A stretch of 17,910 bases of DNA. Origin: Treponema sp. GTDB taxonomy: Bacteria; Spirochaetota; Spirochaetia; Treponematales; Breznakiellaceae. The stretch is from positions 1 through 17,910 of the forward strand of contig JAITBO010000216.1 of the NCBI GenBank assembly GCA_031283505.1. Reading direction: 5' to 3'. A model generated the notes under the pieces. It had not been told where the DNA came from. It saw nothing but the letters and a program-made list of their open reading frames with translations, and ran no database searches. A program made the translations under genes and the position numbers. Positions 7,471-15,337 of this stretch are shown piece by piece (within the stretch, counting starts at the first letter, position 1; every line of letters begins with the position of its first letter).

Positions 7471-7890
7471 TCATCCCGCTGGCTGGAACCGGAAGCGGCG
7501 GAGTATTTTGCCGGCAAGCGTAAGGAATGGAATTGTTTTTACGCTAAAAAGGCGCTTCCCGCCGGGCTTCCGGTGTTTCGTGGGGGACAAGGCCCTGGCG
7601 GCTCTGGCGGCAATCTTTTTCTGACGGGCGGTTCCGCCGACCTCAAAGGCCTCAATGCCGTGGGCCTCCCGGAACGCCCTATTCTGCCGCAAATCGGGAG
7701 GGCCGGTACATCCACTTTGGTATACGGGAATTCACCATGGTAGCGATCTCCAACGGTGTATAACTCCATGGGGGGGGGCTACGGGCTTTTTGCGTCACCT
7801 GGGGAACCTCTGGGCCATCCCCAATGTGCGGGTCCGGCGTCCAGCCGATGTCGAGGAAACCGCCGAAGCCTGGCCATGGCTCTGGATCGC
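7471..7890 (+). pseudogene. Decayed transketolase fragment
   Basis: Three pieces in three reading frames follow transketolase order. TGGSADLKGLNAV (about 7621-7660, frame of 7456) corresponds to the GGSADLTGSN block. GRYIHFGIREFTMVAISNGV (7701-7760, another frame) is the cofactor-domain block, followed by a stop and then LHGGG. WAIPNVRVRRPADVEETAEAW (about 7810-7870, third frame) corresponds to the LRAIPN...RPADANETAEAW block. The stretch that normally joins the last two pieces has been deleted. The N-terminal thiamine-diphosphate domain and the C-terminal domain are both absent. No start or ribosome site is convincing. The gene is an old relic of a pentose-phosphate enzyme; a working copy elsewhere in the genome is likely but not visible here. 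Confidence 0.8.
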
Positions 7891-7944
7891 AAAATTTACA
7901 GTTTTACAAGGCTGAAAGCCTGAAAAACTGCAAGAGTCTGTCCC

Positions 7945-8045
7945 AATACTCCGTGGTTTTTTTCTTAAAACAGAGGCTTTCCCAAAACTTCAGGTTTGGG
8001 AAAGCCTCAACAGATAACGATACCTGAATTGCGGATCAATTTTGG
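7945..8045. repeat. Palindromic repeat in an occupied site (copy 3)
   Basis: A 14-bp perfect stem, 7973-7986 (GAGGCTTTCCCAAA) with 7995-8008, encloses ACTTCAGG, the same loop core as the hairpins at 790 and 2221. The flanks match 2413-2475, which lacks the hairpin. Compared with the other copies, both stem arms differ at matching positions, so pairing is kept. The rest of the gap up to the next gene (8046-8289) contains a small dyad GATAGC-AG-GCTATC at 8222-8235 and no gene I can support. Confidence 0.8.
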
Positions 8046-8289
8046 CTCCTTAGGACGTGGAAATGGGACCACCTGTCCCGGATGGAACTCGTTAAACGGT
8101 TTTCAAGCCAGTGCGAATTCACCTCTCAATATTTTACAGGGAAATCCGATATTTATATCGTATATAACCGGGGCTATACCTCAATCCGTACCTACATTTG
8201 GCGGTGCAGCCAGGAGAAGCGGATAGCAGGCTATCACCCGGTTAGGGATTTTTTCCCATGTAGGAATTTTGGAGATGGTGATATAAATT

Positions 8290-9222
8290 ATGGAAAAGAA
8301 AAAATTACTGCTGGTAACTATTTCGGTAGGCGTGTTTCTCGTAATTGTGATTGGGGCTTCTATAATGGTGTTTTCACCCCGGAATCCGGCATCCGCCGTA
8401 ACGGTGGACATACCGGCGCGGCCTGTTCCCCCAGGGGTTCCGGAGACCCGGAATCCCTCCGTTGTTCCAGACAGCGCCGTTACTTCCGGAATTGCCGGTT
8501 CCCCTGTTCCTACGCCGGGCAGCGTCGTAGTTGAGACGGGCCAGCCCCTTATCCAGGTACAGCCGGCAACGGCGGATCCCGCAGACATGGTAAGGAATTC
8601 CGGCAGTTATCAGACCCTGCAAGTTCCGCCGGCTTCGCCTTCGGCGGTACAGGAAAACAGGTTTTATATTAACAATGACAGTACCCAGCCGATATTGATA
8701 GAACGGAAAGAAGGGGACGCCAATACCAGGGTTGTCATCAATGTACCGCGCCCTTCGACGGCGGCGGTTCCGGATGTTTCTCCCGCGTCCCGGCCTTCCC
8801 CTGTCCCGGCCGCCCGGCGGGAAGAAACCGCTGTCAGTCAAGCGGGCAGAAATACTGCCGCTTCCAATACTAAAACTGCGGTCAAAACGCCTGACGTTCC
8901 GGCCCGGACGACAGCGCCGGTTGCCCGGTCTGTTCCCCCGCAACAACAAAGTAGAAGTTATAACGCTTACTGGGTACAGACCGGATCTTTTCCCACAAGA
9001 ACCCAGGCCGATAAAGCCAGGGAAATCTTGGCTTCCAAGGGGCTTACCGCTATCATTGAAAACGGGGACGTAAAAGGCAAAACCTGGTACAGAGTCCGGG
9101 TCGGGCCTTATACCTCCCAAAATGAAGCGGATTACTGGCTTTCCCTTATCAAGTCGATAAACGGCAAGCCTTATATCGATCTGGCATCAAGCATAGTCTG
9201 GCAGAGTTCCGCAAGACCGTAG
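8290..9222 (+). CDS. SPOR-domain membrane protein
   Basis: This 310-residue protein starts at the ATG with GGAG upstream. A positively charged start (MEKKK) and one membrane segment (about residues 6-29) anchor it, with the bulk outside the cytoplasmic membrane. Residues 30-220 form a long low-complexity linker rich in Pro, Ala, Ser, Thr and Val. The C-terminal 75 residues form a SPOR domain, from YWVQTGSFPTRTQADKAREI through WYRVRVGPYTSQNEADYWL. SPOR domains bind denuded peptidoglycan glycans, typically at the division septum, so a role in cell-wall remodelling or division is likely. Its neighbours (pseudogenes upstream, a decayed kinase downstream) do not refine this. It appears to be a single-gene transcript, with hairpins at 9257-9298 and 9389-9414 following it. 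Confidence 0.9.
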   Translation: MEKKKLLLVTISVGVFLVIVIGASIMVFSPRNPASAVTVDIPARPVPPGVPETRNPSVVPDSAVTSGIAGSPVPTPGSVVVETGQPLIQVQPATADPADMVRNSGSYQTLQVPPASPSAVQENRFYINNDSTQPILIERKEGDANTRVVINVPRPSTAAVPDVSPASRPSPVPAARREETAVSQAGRNTAASNTKTAVKTPDVPARTTAPVARSVPPQQQSRSYNAYWVQTGSFPTRTQADKAREILASKGLTAIIENGDVKGKTWYRVRVGPYTSQNEADYWLSLIKSINGKPYIDLASSIVWQSSARP

Positions 9223-9256
9223 AACGGTTGTTTTTTGTCCGCCTATATTATATAAC

Positions 9257-9298
9257 TCATGTTATGCAGGTAAAGAAGATTTAATTTGCGTAACATGA
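9257..9298. repeat. Long-loop dyad TCATGTTATGC / GCGTAACATGA
   Basis: The arms 9257-9267 and 9288-9298 pair over 11 positions with one G-T pair, enclosing a 20-nt loop. The ATAACATG/CATGTTAT word recurs in the next hairpin at 9389-9414. This is part of the 327-base non-coding gap 9223-9549, in which I see two dyads and a promoter but no gene. Confidence 0.45.
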
Positions 9299-9388
9299 TC
9301 GTTTACAAGGTGAAGAAACAAATTGTACCGCCGGTATCTACAGGGAGTTTTAGATATGCCGGTTCCTGGTACATAAGAACCCGTGGAG

Positions 9389-9414
9389 ATAACATGGCTG
9401 AAGGGTCATGTTAT
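9389..9414 (+). terminator. Candidate terminator of the SPOR gene
   Basis: ATAACATG (9389-9396) pairs perfectly with CATGTTAT (9407-9414), an 8-bp stem with a 10-nt loop, followed by TTCATTTTTG. The stem is AT-rich, so termination would be weak. It lies 167 bases after the SPOR stop codon. Confidence 0.4.
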
Positions 9415-9499
9415 TTCATTTTTGTATAAGTTGTTAGAATAAAATATGCGGTATTTTATTCTTGCGCGGATTCCGGGGCTTTTTGAAGCAGTACATCCC

Positions 9500-9528
9500 T
9501 TGACAAAAAAGGGCAGCTTGCCCATAAT
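9500..9528 (+). promoter_or_regulatory. Sigma-70-like promoter ahead of the kinase-like gene
   Basis: TTGACA (9500-9505) is followed by a 17-base spacer and CATAAT (9523-9528), a near-consensus pair. The spacer holds a small dyad, GGGCA-GCT-TGCCC (9511-9523), which could be a regulator site. Transcription from about 9535 would include the GGGGGAGG ahead of the ATG at 9550. It could also feed the hydrogenase gene downstream, as no terminator is evident between them. Confidence 0.65.
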
Positions 9529-9549
9529 AAGGCATTATTAGGGGGAGGT

Positions 9550-10134
9550 ATGTCGCAGTCGTTTTCCTCAGAAAAACATTTGTTCGTTATTAATCCCCTT
9601 GTGTTTCCGAAGCTCAGAGATATTAACCATGTCATTGCTGAAATAGTCCGTTGTTTTGACGACCTTCAAGCGGCGCTTCAGGTTTCGTCCGGCAATATTT
9701 TACCGCGTTTACTCAGCTTTTGGTCCGCAGAAAGCCCTTACGCCATTCATATCCCCCGTTTTTCCCGGGACGGGATCAGCATCATACAAAAGTACATAGC
9801 CCTCGTGGGTGGGGAAATCCCGGCACAGGTCTGCGTTGCCGGGATACAAAACATCGAAGATCAAATAAAGGCGTCTGCTATTCCTACAGACATAATTGAT
9901 TGTGGAAATATCTATGCCCTTAATTCCTGTGCGGCAGGTTTTGATAATGTCACAGGGTCACGTTACTATACAATCACGAACATTGTTGCAACGGTCTACA
10001 ATAGCCGCCGCCCGATGCAGCATCTGCTTATCGCCAATATCATCAATCTTGTTCTTACTTATTTCCACAATACCCCCGGAAAACAGGAAGGAAAAGGGCC
10101 TGGTTCTTATCCGAAAAAGCCTTGCTGTGGGTGA
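9550..10134 (+). CDS. Diacylglycerol-kinase-like protein lacking its nucleotide loop (probably non-functional)
   Basis: This open frame of 194 residues resembles the catalytic domain of DAG/sphingosine-type lipid kinases at both ends but not in the middle. The start LFVINPLVF matches the beginning of the fold, followed by YAIHIPRFSRDGISIIQKYI. The segment around residues 88-108 goes from VCVAG straight into IQNIEDQIKA, so the family's GGDGT nucleotide-binding loop and the stretch after it are missing. The sequence then resumes with IIDCGNIYALNSCAAGFDN, the usual D-x-x...N...GFDA region. The C-terminus is also short. The reading frame stays open, but ATP binding should be lost. GGGGGAGG is only one base from the ATG, unusually close. 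Identification is by pattern and moderate; the domain boundaries are my inference. Confidence 0.55.
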   Translation: MSQSFSSEKHLFVINPLVFPKLRDINHVIAEIVRCFDDLQAALQVSSGNILPRLLSFWSAESPYAIHIPRFSRDGISIIQKYIALVGGEIPAQVCVAGIQNIEDQIKASAIPTDIIDCGNIYALNSCAAGFDNVTGSRYYTITNIVATVYNSRRPMQHLLIANIINLVLTYFHNTPGKQEGKGPGSYPKKPCCG

Positions 10135-10264
10135 CTGGAGGGCCTATGCCATAGAGGTATGTCTATAAGGGCATCTGCCGCCGCAAGGACGGACCAAAGG
10201 CGGGGCATCGTAAGAGTTGTGTTAGAAAGACCGTAATCGGCGGATAATCTTAGGAGGTAGTTTT

Positions 10265-12364
10265 ATGAAGAAAAATGAGTTAGCGGCGGTCATCAGGGTT
10301 GATGAGGGAAAATGCGTAAACTGTCACGCCTGTATTGCCGCCTGTCCGGTAAAGTACTGCAACAACGATGCAGGGACGAAAGTAACCGTCAATCATAACC
10401 TCTGCATAGGTTGCGGATCTTGTATCCAGGCATGTACCCATCATGCACGGCTCCTGGTGGATGACTCGGAGCAATTTTTTACCGCCCTGGACAAAAAGGA
10501 AAAAATCATAGCTATTGTTGCCCCCGCAGTGGCTTCCAATTTTCCCGGACAATATCTCAACCTGAATGGCTATCTGAAATTTCGTGGGGTGGAAGCGGTC
10601 TTTGACGTAAGCTTTGGCGCGGAACTTACCGTTTTTTCCTATGTAAAGTACATAAATGAAAAACACCCCTCTTTCTGCATAGCCCAGCCCTGTCCCGCCA
10701 TCGTTACTTATATTGAAATCTATCATCCTGAGATGATCCCCTATCTTGCCCCGGCGGATAGTCCTATGCTGCATATCATCAAAATGATCCGAGAATACTA
10801 TTCCCAATACCGGAATCATAAAATAGCCGTCCTTTCTCCCTGCATCTCCAAGCGCCGGGAATTTGACGAAACGGGCCATGGGGACTACAACGTTACTTTT
10901 GCGGCATTGTACGAATACCTGGAACGGCAGAAGGTGAATCTTGCTTTGTTTAAGGCGGAAGAATACGTTAATCCGCCGGCGGAACGGGCGGTAACATTTT
11001 CCATGCCCGGAGGGCTCCTTATCACTGCGGAACGGAACAGCCCCGGCATAGGCAGGGTAACCCGGAAGATTGAAGGGGTTCACACTATTTATCCCTATCT
11101 GGCGGACGCCGCAGACACCATACGTTCCGGCGGCGGCAGGAACGGGGAACTGTCCCTTCTTGTGGACTGCCTTAGCTGTGAAAAAGGCTGTAACGGCGGG
11201 ACTGGTACCCGGAACAAAAAGACGCCTATGGACAAACTGGAAGCCCCTATCTGGAAACGCCGGGCCGAAATGGAAGCGAAATACGGCGGATCATCTTCGA
11301 TAAAAAAAAATCAAAAAAAAGTTTTTAAGGTACTTTCACGTTACTGGAAAAAGGGCCTCTATGACCGCTCCTACCGGGACCTTTCCAAAAACTATACTCT
11401 AAAAATACCGGATGATCGGGAACTAACGGAGATTTATAAAAAACTGCGGAAATACGGTGAACAGGATATCTACGATTGTAATACTTGCGGTTACGGAAGC
11501 TGCCGGGGCATGGCAATCGCGGTTTTTAACGGCCTTAACAGGCCAGAAAATTGTCATCATTACGGCCTTTCTCTTATTGAGGAAGATCGGGGAACCATTG
11601 ATATGCTGAACCAGAACTTGAATACGCAGATTGAAAAATCCCTTGACTTTATGAAAGGCATCAATGATCTTATCGAAAACCTTAACGATCAGATTATACG
11701 GCAGGCTTCCTCCATTGAAGAATCTTCTGTGACCATTGAGGAGATGATGGATACTATCAACAATACAGCAGAAATGGCTCAAAAGAAGCAGACGGCTATT
11801 AAGGATCTGGTGAACAATGTGGAACAGGGCCGGGCTTCCATGCACGAAACTATTGAAGCGGTAGAAAGCATAACCAAGGGTGTTGAAGGCGTTAGTTCCA
11901 CCATTAAGGTGATCGGCAGCATTGCCTCCAATACCAACCTCCTGTCTATGAACGCCGCCATTGAAGCGGCTCACGCCGGGGATGCGGGCAGGGGCTTCGC
12001 TGTCGTAGCGAATGAAATCCGCCGCCTTTCCGAAACAACCCGTGAAAATTCCCAGAATATCGCCCATATACTTACCAATGTCATCGATGGCATAAAAACA
12101 ACAACCACCCGATCTTCCCTAACCGATGTCTTGATCAGTACCATGGCGGAAGAAATAAATGGGTTTGCCTATACTATGACGGAACTTATCAACAGCCTGG
12201 GAGGATTATCTAAAGGAAGCCGGGAGATCACTACTGCCCTTAGCCTTCTGCGGGAACACGCGGAAGCGATAAAGACAGGTTACCACAACATGATGGATAA
12301 GACTCATAACCTTGAGGCATCTATGCAGATGCTTATAAAAATGGGCGGGACGGAACAGTCTTAA
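10265..12364 (+). CDS. [FeFe]-hydrogenase-like H2 sensor fused to a chemoreceptor signalling domain
   Basis: This 699-residue soluble protein starts at an ATG with an excellent TAGGAGG. Residues 17-27 and 47-57 are two 4Fe-4S ferredoxin motifs (CVNCHACIAAC, CIGCGSCIQAC). Residues 80-315 are the H-cluster domain. Its motifs are altered from catalytic enzymes: IAQPCPA (Cys143) replaces TSCCP, SPCISK (Cys193) replaces MPC-type, and CLSCEKGC (302-309) holds the last ligands. The proton-relay cysteine of TSCCP is Pro here, as expected for a sensor rather than a turnover enzyme. Residues 405-430 carry another four-cysteine cluster motif (CNTCGYGSC...C). Residues 445-690 form the long helical hairpin of a methyl-accepting chemotaxis protein, with the tip NLLSMNAAIEAAHAGDAGRG. 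There is no membrane segment. It probably reports H2 or redox state to CheA/CheW in the cytoplasm. Confidence 0.93.
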   Translation: MKKNELAAVIRVDEGKCVNCHACIAACPVKYCNNDAGTKVTVNHNLCIGCGSCIQACTHHARLLVDDSEQFFTALDKKEKIIAIVAPAVASNFPGQYLNLNGYLKFRGVEAVFDVSFGAELTVFSYVKYINEKHPSFCIAQPCPAIVTYIEIYHPEMIPYLAPADSPMLHIIKMIREYYSQYRNHKIAVLSPCISKRREFDETGHGDYNVTFAALYEYLERQKVNLALFKAEEYVNPPAERAVTFSMPGGLLITAERNSPGIGRVTRKIEGVHTIYPYLADAADTIRSGGGRNGELSLLVDCLSCEKGCNGGTGTRNKKTPMDKLEAPIWKRRAEMEAKYGGSSSIKKNQKKVFKVLSRYWKKGLYDRSYRDLSKNYTLKIPDDRELTEIYKKLRKYGEQDIYDCNTCGYGSCRGMAIAVFNGLNRPENCHHYGLSLIEEDRGTIDMLNQNLNTQIEKSLDFMKGINDLIENLNDQIIRQASSIEESSVTIEEMMDTINNTAEMAQKKQTAIKDLVNNVEQGRASMHETIEAVESITKGVEGVSSTIKVIGSIASNTNLLSMNAAIEAAHAGDAGRGFAVVANEIRRLSETTRENSQNIAHILTNVIDGIKTTTTRSSLTDVLISTMAEEINGFAYTMTELINSLGGLSKGSREITTALSLLREHAEAIKTGYHNMMDKTHNLEASMQMLIKMGGTEQS

Positions 12365-12564
12365 AACAGTTGGGAGACGCCTTATGGAGATGGGGTATCC
12401 GGCAGGATAGGCATATAGAAATTCCCATGTCCCTGCAAAGACGATATATTTTTCCGGGGCTGATTATCGAAAATATTTATATGCGCCGGCTCTGTTTATA
12501 TGCCCTGGATCACCTCCAGTTTTTGAACAACAGGTGTACAATAACCGGTAAGGATCCGAAATAT

Positions 12565-13380
12565 ATGGAAATAGTCGTCGCCGATCCGGCGAAAAATATC
12601 ACTGTTTTTGTTCTTGACGATCCGGGGGACAGGGAGGGGCGGGCCAAATCCGCCCGGGTCCTCCTTGAGGATCCCCGGTTTAAGGCGGAACAGGTGGGCT
12701 TTGTCCTGCCTCCCACTCCCGGAGAGGCGGGCCACCGTCTTTGGCGGCTTGAGATGATGGGCGGCGAGTTCTGCGGCAACGCGGCCCGGAGCTTCGGCCT
12801 GTTTGTCGCGAGGGAAACAGGGCTCCGGGGCCGCGTCCCGGTTGCCGTCAAGGTTTCCGGCGCGGCCATCCCGGTGACTGTCACCGTTGATACCGAGGCG
12901 GGTACGGCGGAGGCCGAAATCCCCAAACCCGTCGCCATAGACCGTACCGGAACAGGCGGCGGTTTTCCCCTGGTTGTCTTTGACGGCATAGCTCACGCCA
13001 TCGCCCAGAATGTCAAACCCGGGAAAAAGGCCTTTTACCGTATACAGTCCGCCATTGAAAAGCGTTGCCGGAATCTGACCGGCCCGGATGGGGGCTTCCC
13101 CGCCGCTATAGGGGTAATGTTCTTCGACAGGACAAACCGCTTTATGACGCCTGCGGTGTACGTTGCCGCCACAGATTCTCTGGTCTTCGAGTCAAGCTGC
13201 GGCTCCGGTTCCGCAGCCCTCGCGGTCTGGGAAACCCGTAACTCCGGCGATGGCGAAAGCCGCCTTGAGGTGCGGCAGCCCGGCGGTGTCATAGAAGCCG
13301 CAGTCCGCAGGAAGAGCGGGGAGATTACGGGAGTTTCCATCGGAGGGCCGGTGGCTTTGAGCGGGAAAATACGTGTCTGA
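12565..13380 (+). CDS. Diaminopimelate epimerase-family protein, diverged
   Basis: I choose the ATG at 12565 (AAGGA ten bases upstream). MEIVVADPAKNITVFVLDD lies where DapF proteins begin, and the open frame upstream to 12370 shows no family similarity. The 271-residue protein has both catalytic cysteines of the two-base racemase fold: Cys70 in EFCGNAARSFG and Cys212 in ESSCGSGSAAL. Typical DapF has CGNG after the first cysteine; here it is CGNAAR, and other conserved DapF blocks are weak. Plain meso-diaminopimelate synthesis is therefore not certain. Other two-cysteine racemases of this fold (histidine racemase, hydroxyproline epimerase relatives) are alternatives. It follows the hydrogenase fusion in the same direction, 200 bases downstream, and converges on the acyl-CoA synthetase. 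It is cytoplasmic, with no signal peptide. Confidence 0.78.
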   Translation: MEIVVADPAKNITVFVLDDPGDREGRAKSARVLLEDPRFKAEQVGFVLPPTPGEAGHRLWRLEMMGGEFCGNAARSFGLFVARETGLRGRVPVAVKVSGAAIPVTVTVDTEAGTAEAEIPKPVAIDRTGTGGGFPLVVFDGIAHAIAQNVKPGKKAFYRIQSAIEKRCRNLTGPDGGFPAAIGVMFFDRTNRFMTPAVYVAATDSLVFESSCGSGSAALAVWETRNSGDGESRLEVRQPGGVIEAAVRRKSGEITGVSIGGPVALSGKIRV

Positions 13381-13432
13381 CGACGGAATGGATACAAGCG
13401 GCATTGGCGATGTTGACGCGGTAACGAGAAGC

Positions 13433-13464
13433 GGCCCTTTCGGGACGCGGTTGCGTCCGGACGC
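13433..13464. other. Overlapping G+C-rich dyads between convergent genes
   Basis: GGACGC (13443-13448) can pair with GCGTCC (13453-13458). The latter is also the left half of the perfect 12-base palindrome GCGTCCGGACGC (13453-13464), giving two mutually exclusive hairpins. An imperfect one lies just before (GCGGCCC/GGGACGC). The position between converging stop codons suggests transcription termination in both directions, but no clear T-run is present. Confidence 0.35.
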
Positions 13465-13481
13465 TCCTTTGAAAACCTCTC

Positions 13482-15167
13482 TTATTCCCCCGACACCCCG
13501 TCTTCCTCCCGGATCTGCACCCGGCGTATCTTGCCGCTGATGGTCTTGGGAAGCTCCGTGACGAATTCCACGATGCGAGGGTACTTGTAGGGAGCGGTGG
13601 TTTTCTTGACGTGGTTCTGGAGTTCCAGCTTCAGTTCCTCCGAGGCCACCCAGCCCCTGGCGAGGATCACCGTGGCCTTGACCGCCGTACCCCGGTCGGG
13701 ATCAGGGACCCCGGTGACGGCGCACTCCAGGACTGCGGGATGTTCAAGCAGGGCGCTTTCCACCTCAAAGGGGCCAATACGGTAGCCCGAACTTTTGATC
13801 ACGTCGTCGGCGCGGCCCACAAACCAGTAATAGCCGTCCTCGTCCCGCCAGGCCATATCCCCGGTGTAATAGATGTCCCCATGCCAGACGCTTTCGGTGA
13901 GGGCGTCGTCCCGGTAATAGCCGCCGAACATTCCGGCGGGTTTCCGCCTGTCCGTGCGGACCACGATCTGGCCTTCCTCGCCCATGTCGCAAGAAGAGCC
14001 GTCTTCCCGAATCAGGTCTATGTCGTAACCCGCCGCAGGCTTACCCATGGAGCCGGGCTTGGGTTCAAGCCAGGGGAAAGTCCCCAGGGTGACGGTAAGC
14101 TCCGTCTGACCGTAGGCTTCCCGGAGCTTCAGGCCCGTCGCCGCCTTAAACTGCTCGTAGATTTCGGGGTTCAAAGGCTCCCCGGCCACGCTGCAATGTA
14201 TGAGGGAGGAAAAGTCGTATTTGGAGAGGTCTTCCTTGATGAAGAACCGGTAAATCGTGGGAGGGGCGCAGAAGCTGGTAACCTTGTGTTTGGCGATTAC
14301 TTCCAGCATGGCGGCGGGGACGAAACGGTCGTAGTCATAGACAAAGACTGCGGAACCGCAGAGCCACTGACCGTAAATCTTTCCCCAGGCGGCCTTGGCC
14401 CAGCCCGTCTCCGCCACAGTCAGGTGAAGCCCGCCGGATTGGACGCGCTGCCAGTATTTAGCCGTAAGGATGTGCCCCAGGGGATAGGCAAAGTCATGGC
14501 GGACCATCTTGGGCATCCCGGTAGTGCCGGAGGTGAAGTAGAGAAGCATGGTGTCTGTATTGGCGCAGACCCGCTCCGGACGGACAAAAGACTCTTCAGC
14601 GGCGGCGGTCAGGGCGTTAAAGTCCTCCCATGCCGGGGAAAAGGCGGCCTCCCCCCTGGCATGGACGGAACGGACAAAAGCCTTGTACCGGAAAGGCGTC
14701 CTGAGACCAGCTTCCGCCTCGTCAACCCGGCGGATCACCTCCGGGTCGTCCACGCAGAAAATCCCCACTATGTCCGCCATGTTGCCGCGATATACGATGT
14801 CCTTCGCCGTAAGCAGGTGGGTCGCGGGAATGGCGACAGCCCCGATCTTGTGGAGGGCCAAAAGCGCGGGCCAGTATTCATAGCGGCGCTTCAAAATGAG
14901 CATCACCGGGTCGCCCTTACCTATACCTGCGGCGCTGAAAACGTTTGCCGCTTTATCGGAAAGGCGCTTTATGTCGCCGTAGGTGAATTCGGCTTCCGCA
15001 CCCTGTTCATCACACCAGACCAGGGCGCGCTCCCCGCCCCGCTCCACCGCAAGCACATCCAGCACATCGTAGGCAAAGTTGAAGTTGTCCGGAATGGAAA
15101 GGGAAAAATGCTCGTAAAAATCCTCGTAAGACTCGAATTCTTCCTTCGACAAAAAACGCTCTACCAT
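13482..15167 (-). CDS. AMP-forming acyl-CoA synthetase (acetyl/medium-chain type)
   Basis: This 561-residue protein is full length for the ANL superfamily of adenylating ligases, which activate a carboxylic acid with ATP and join it to coenzyme A. The signature motifs are in order: YFTSGTTGMPK (210-220), YGQTE (352-356), YTGD (434-437), FVGRADDVIKSSGYRIGPFEVE (about 449-470) and the C-terminal PKTISGKIRR with the catalytic Lys546. The C-terminal domain is typical of short- and medium-chain acyl-CoA synthetases (Acs/AcsM-like), but the exact acid cannot be read from sequence. The ATG has GAGGGA upstream. It is 258 bases downstream of an XRE-cupin regulator gene in the same direction. That is a common pairing, and the regulator probably controls it. 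A long open frame on the opposite strand is only its G+C-rich shadow. Confidence 0.93.
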   Translation of the reverse strand: MVERFLSKEEFESYEDFYEHFSLSIPDNFNFAYDVLDVLAVERGGERALVWCDEQGAEAEFTYGDIKRLSDKAANVFSAAGIGKGDPVMLILKRRYEYWPALLALHKIGAVAIPATHLLTAKDIVYRGNMADIVGIFCVDDPEVIRRVDEAEAGLRTPFRYKAFVRSVHARGEAAFSPAWEDFNALTAAAEESFVRPERVCANTDTMLLYFTSGTTGMPKMVRHDFAYPLGHILTAKYWQRVQSGGLHLTVAETGWAKAAWGKIYGQWLCGSAVFVYDYDRFVPAAMLEVIAKHKVTSFCAPPTIYRFFIKEDLSKYDFSSLIHCSVAGEPLNPEIYEQFKAATGLKLREAYGQTELTVTLGTFPWLEPKPGSMGKPAAGYDIDLIREDGSSCDMGEEGQIVVRTDRRKPAGMFGGYYRDDALTESVWHGDIYYTGDMAWRDEDGYYWFVGRADDVIKSSGYRIGPFEVESALLEHPAVLECAVTGVPDPDRGTAVKATVILARGWVASEELKLELQNHVKKTTAPYKYPRIVEFVTELPKTISGKIRRVQIREEDGVSGE

Positions 15168-15201
15168 GTTTTCCCTCGATACATTTTGTGTGGTCTATAT
15201 T

Positions 15202-15236
15202 GGGCCTGTTCCAAAAACTGAAGTGTTGGAACAGCC
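15202..15236. repeat. Palindromic repeat, copy 4 (inverted orientation)
   Basis: GGCCTGTTCCAA pairs with TTGGAACAGCC around a loop containing ACTGAAG, the reverse complement of the CTTCAGT loop of copies 1 and 2. It lies about 35 bases upstream of the acyl-CoA synthetase start, so it would sit in that gene's leader transcript. Confidence 0.75.
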
Positions 15237-15337
15237 ACCTCTACTTATAAAAATATAGAAGGGGGGCCCATTTCCATATCTTTACCGGCAATCGGTACAT
15301 TTCCTGCCGGGCCGCCCTGCACTCCAGCCTTGCTCCC

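Noticed and set aside
7996..8534. Open frames between the repeat at 7945 and the SPOR gene
   Set aside because: They start in the palindrome, overlap the SPOR start out of frame, and resemble no family I know.
8374..9120. 248-codon minus-strand frame opposite the SPOR gene
   Set aside because: It is arginine/glycine-rich low complexity mirrored from the Pro/Ala linker of the SPOR protein, and it has no ribosome site.
13611..15221. 536-codon open frame on the plus strand
   Set aside because: It is the antisense shadow of the acyl-CoA synthetase, which has every catalytic motif; the shadow has none.
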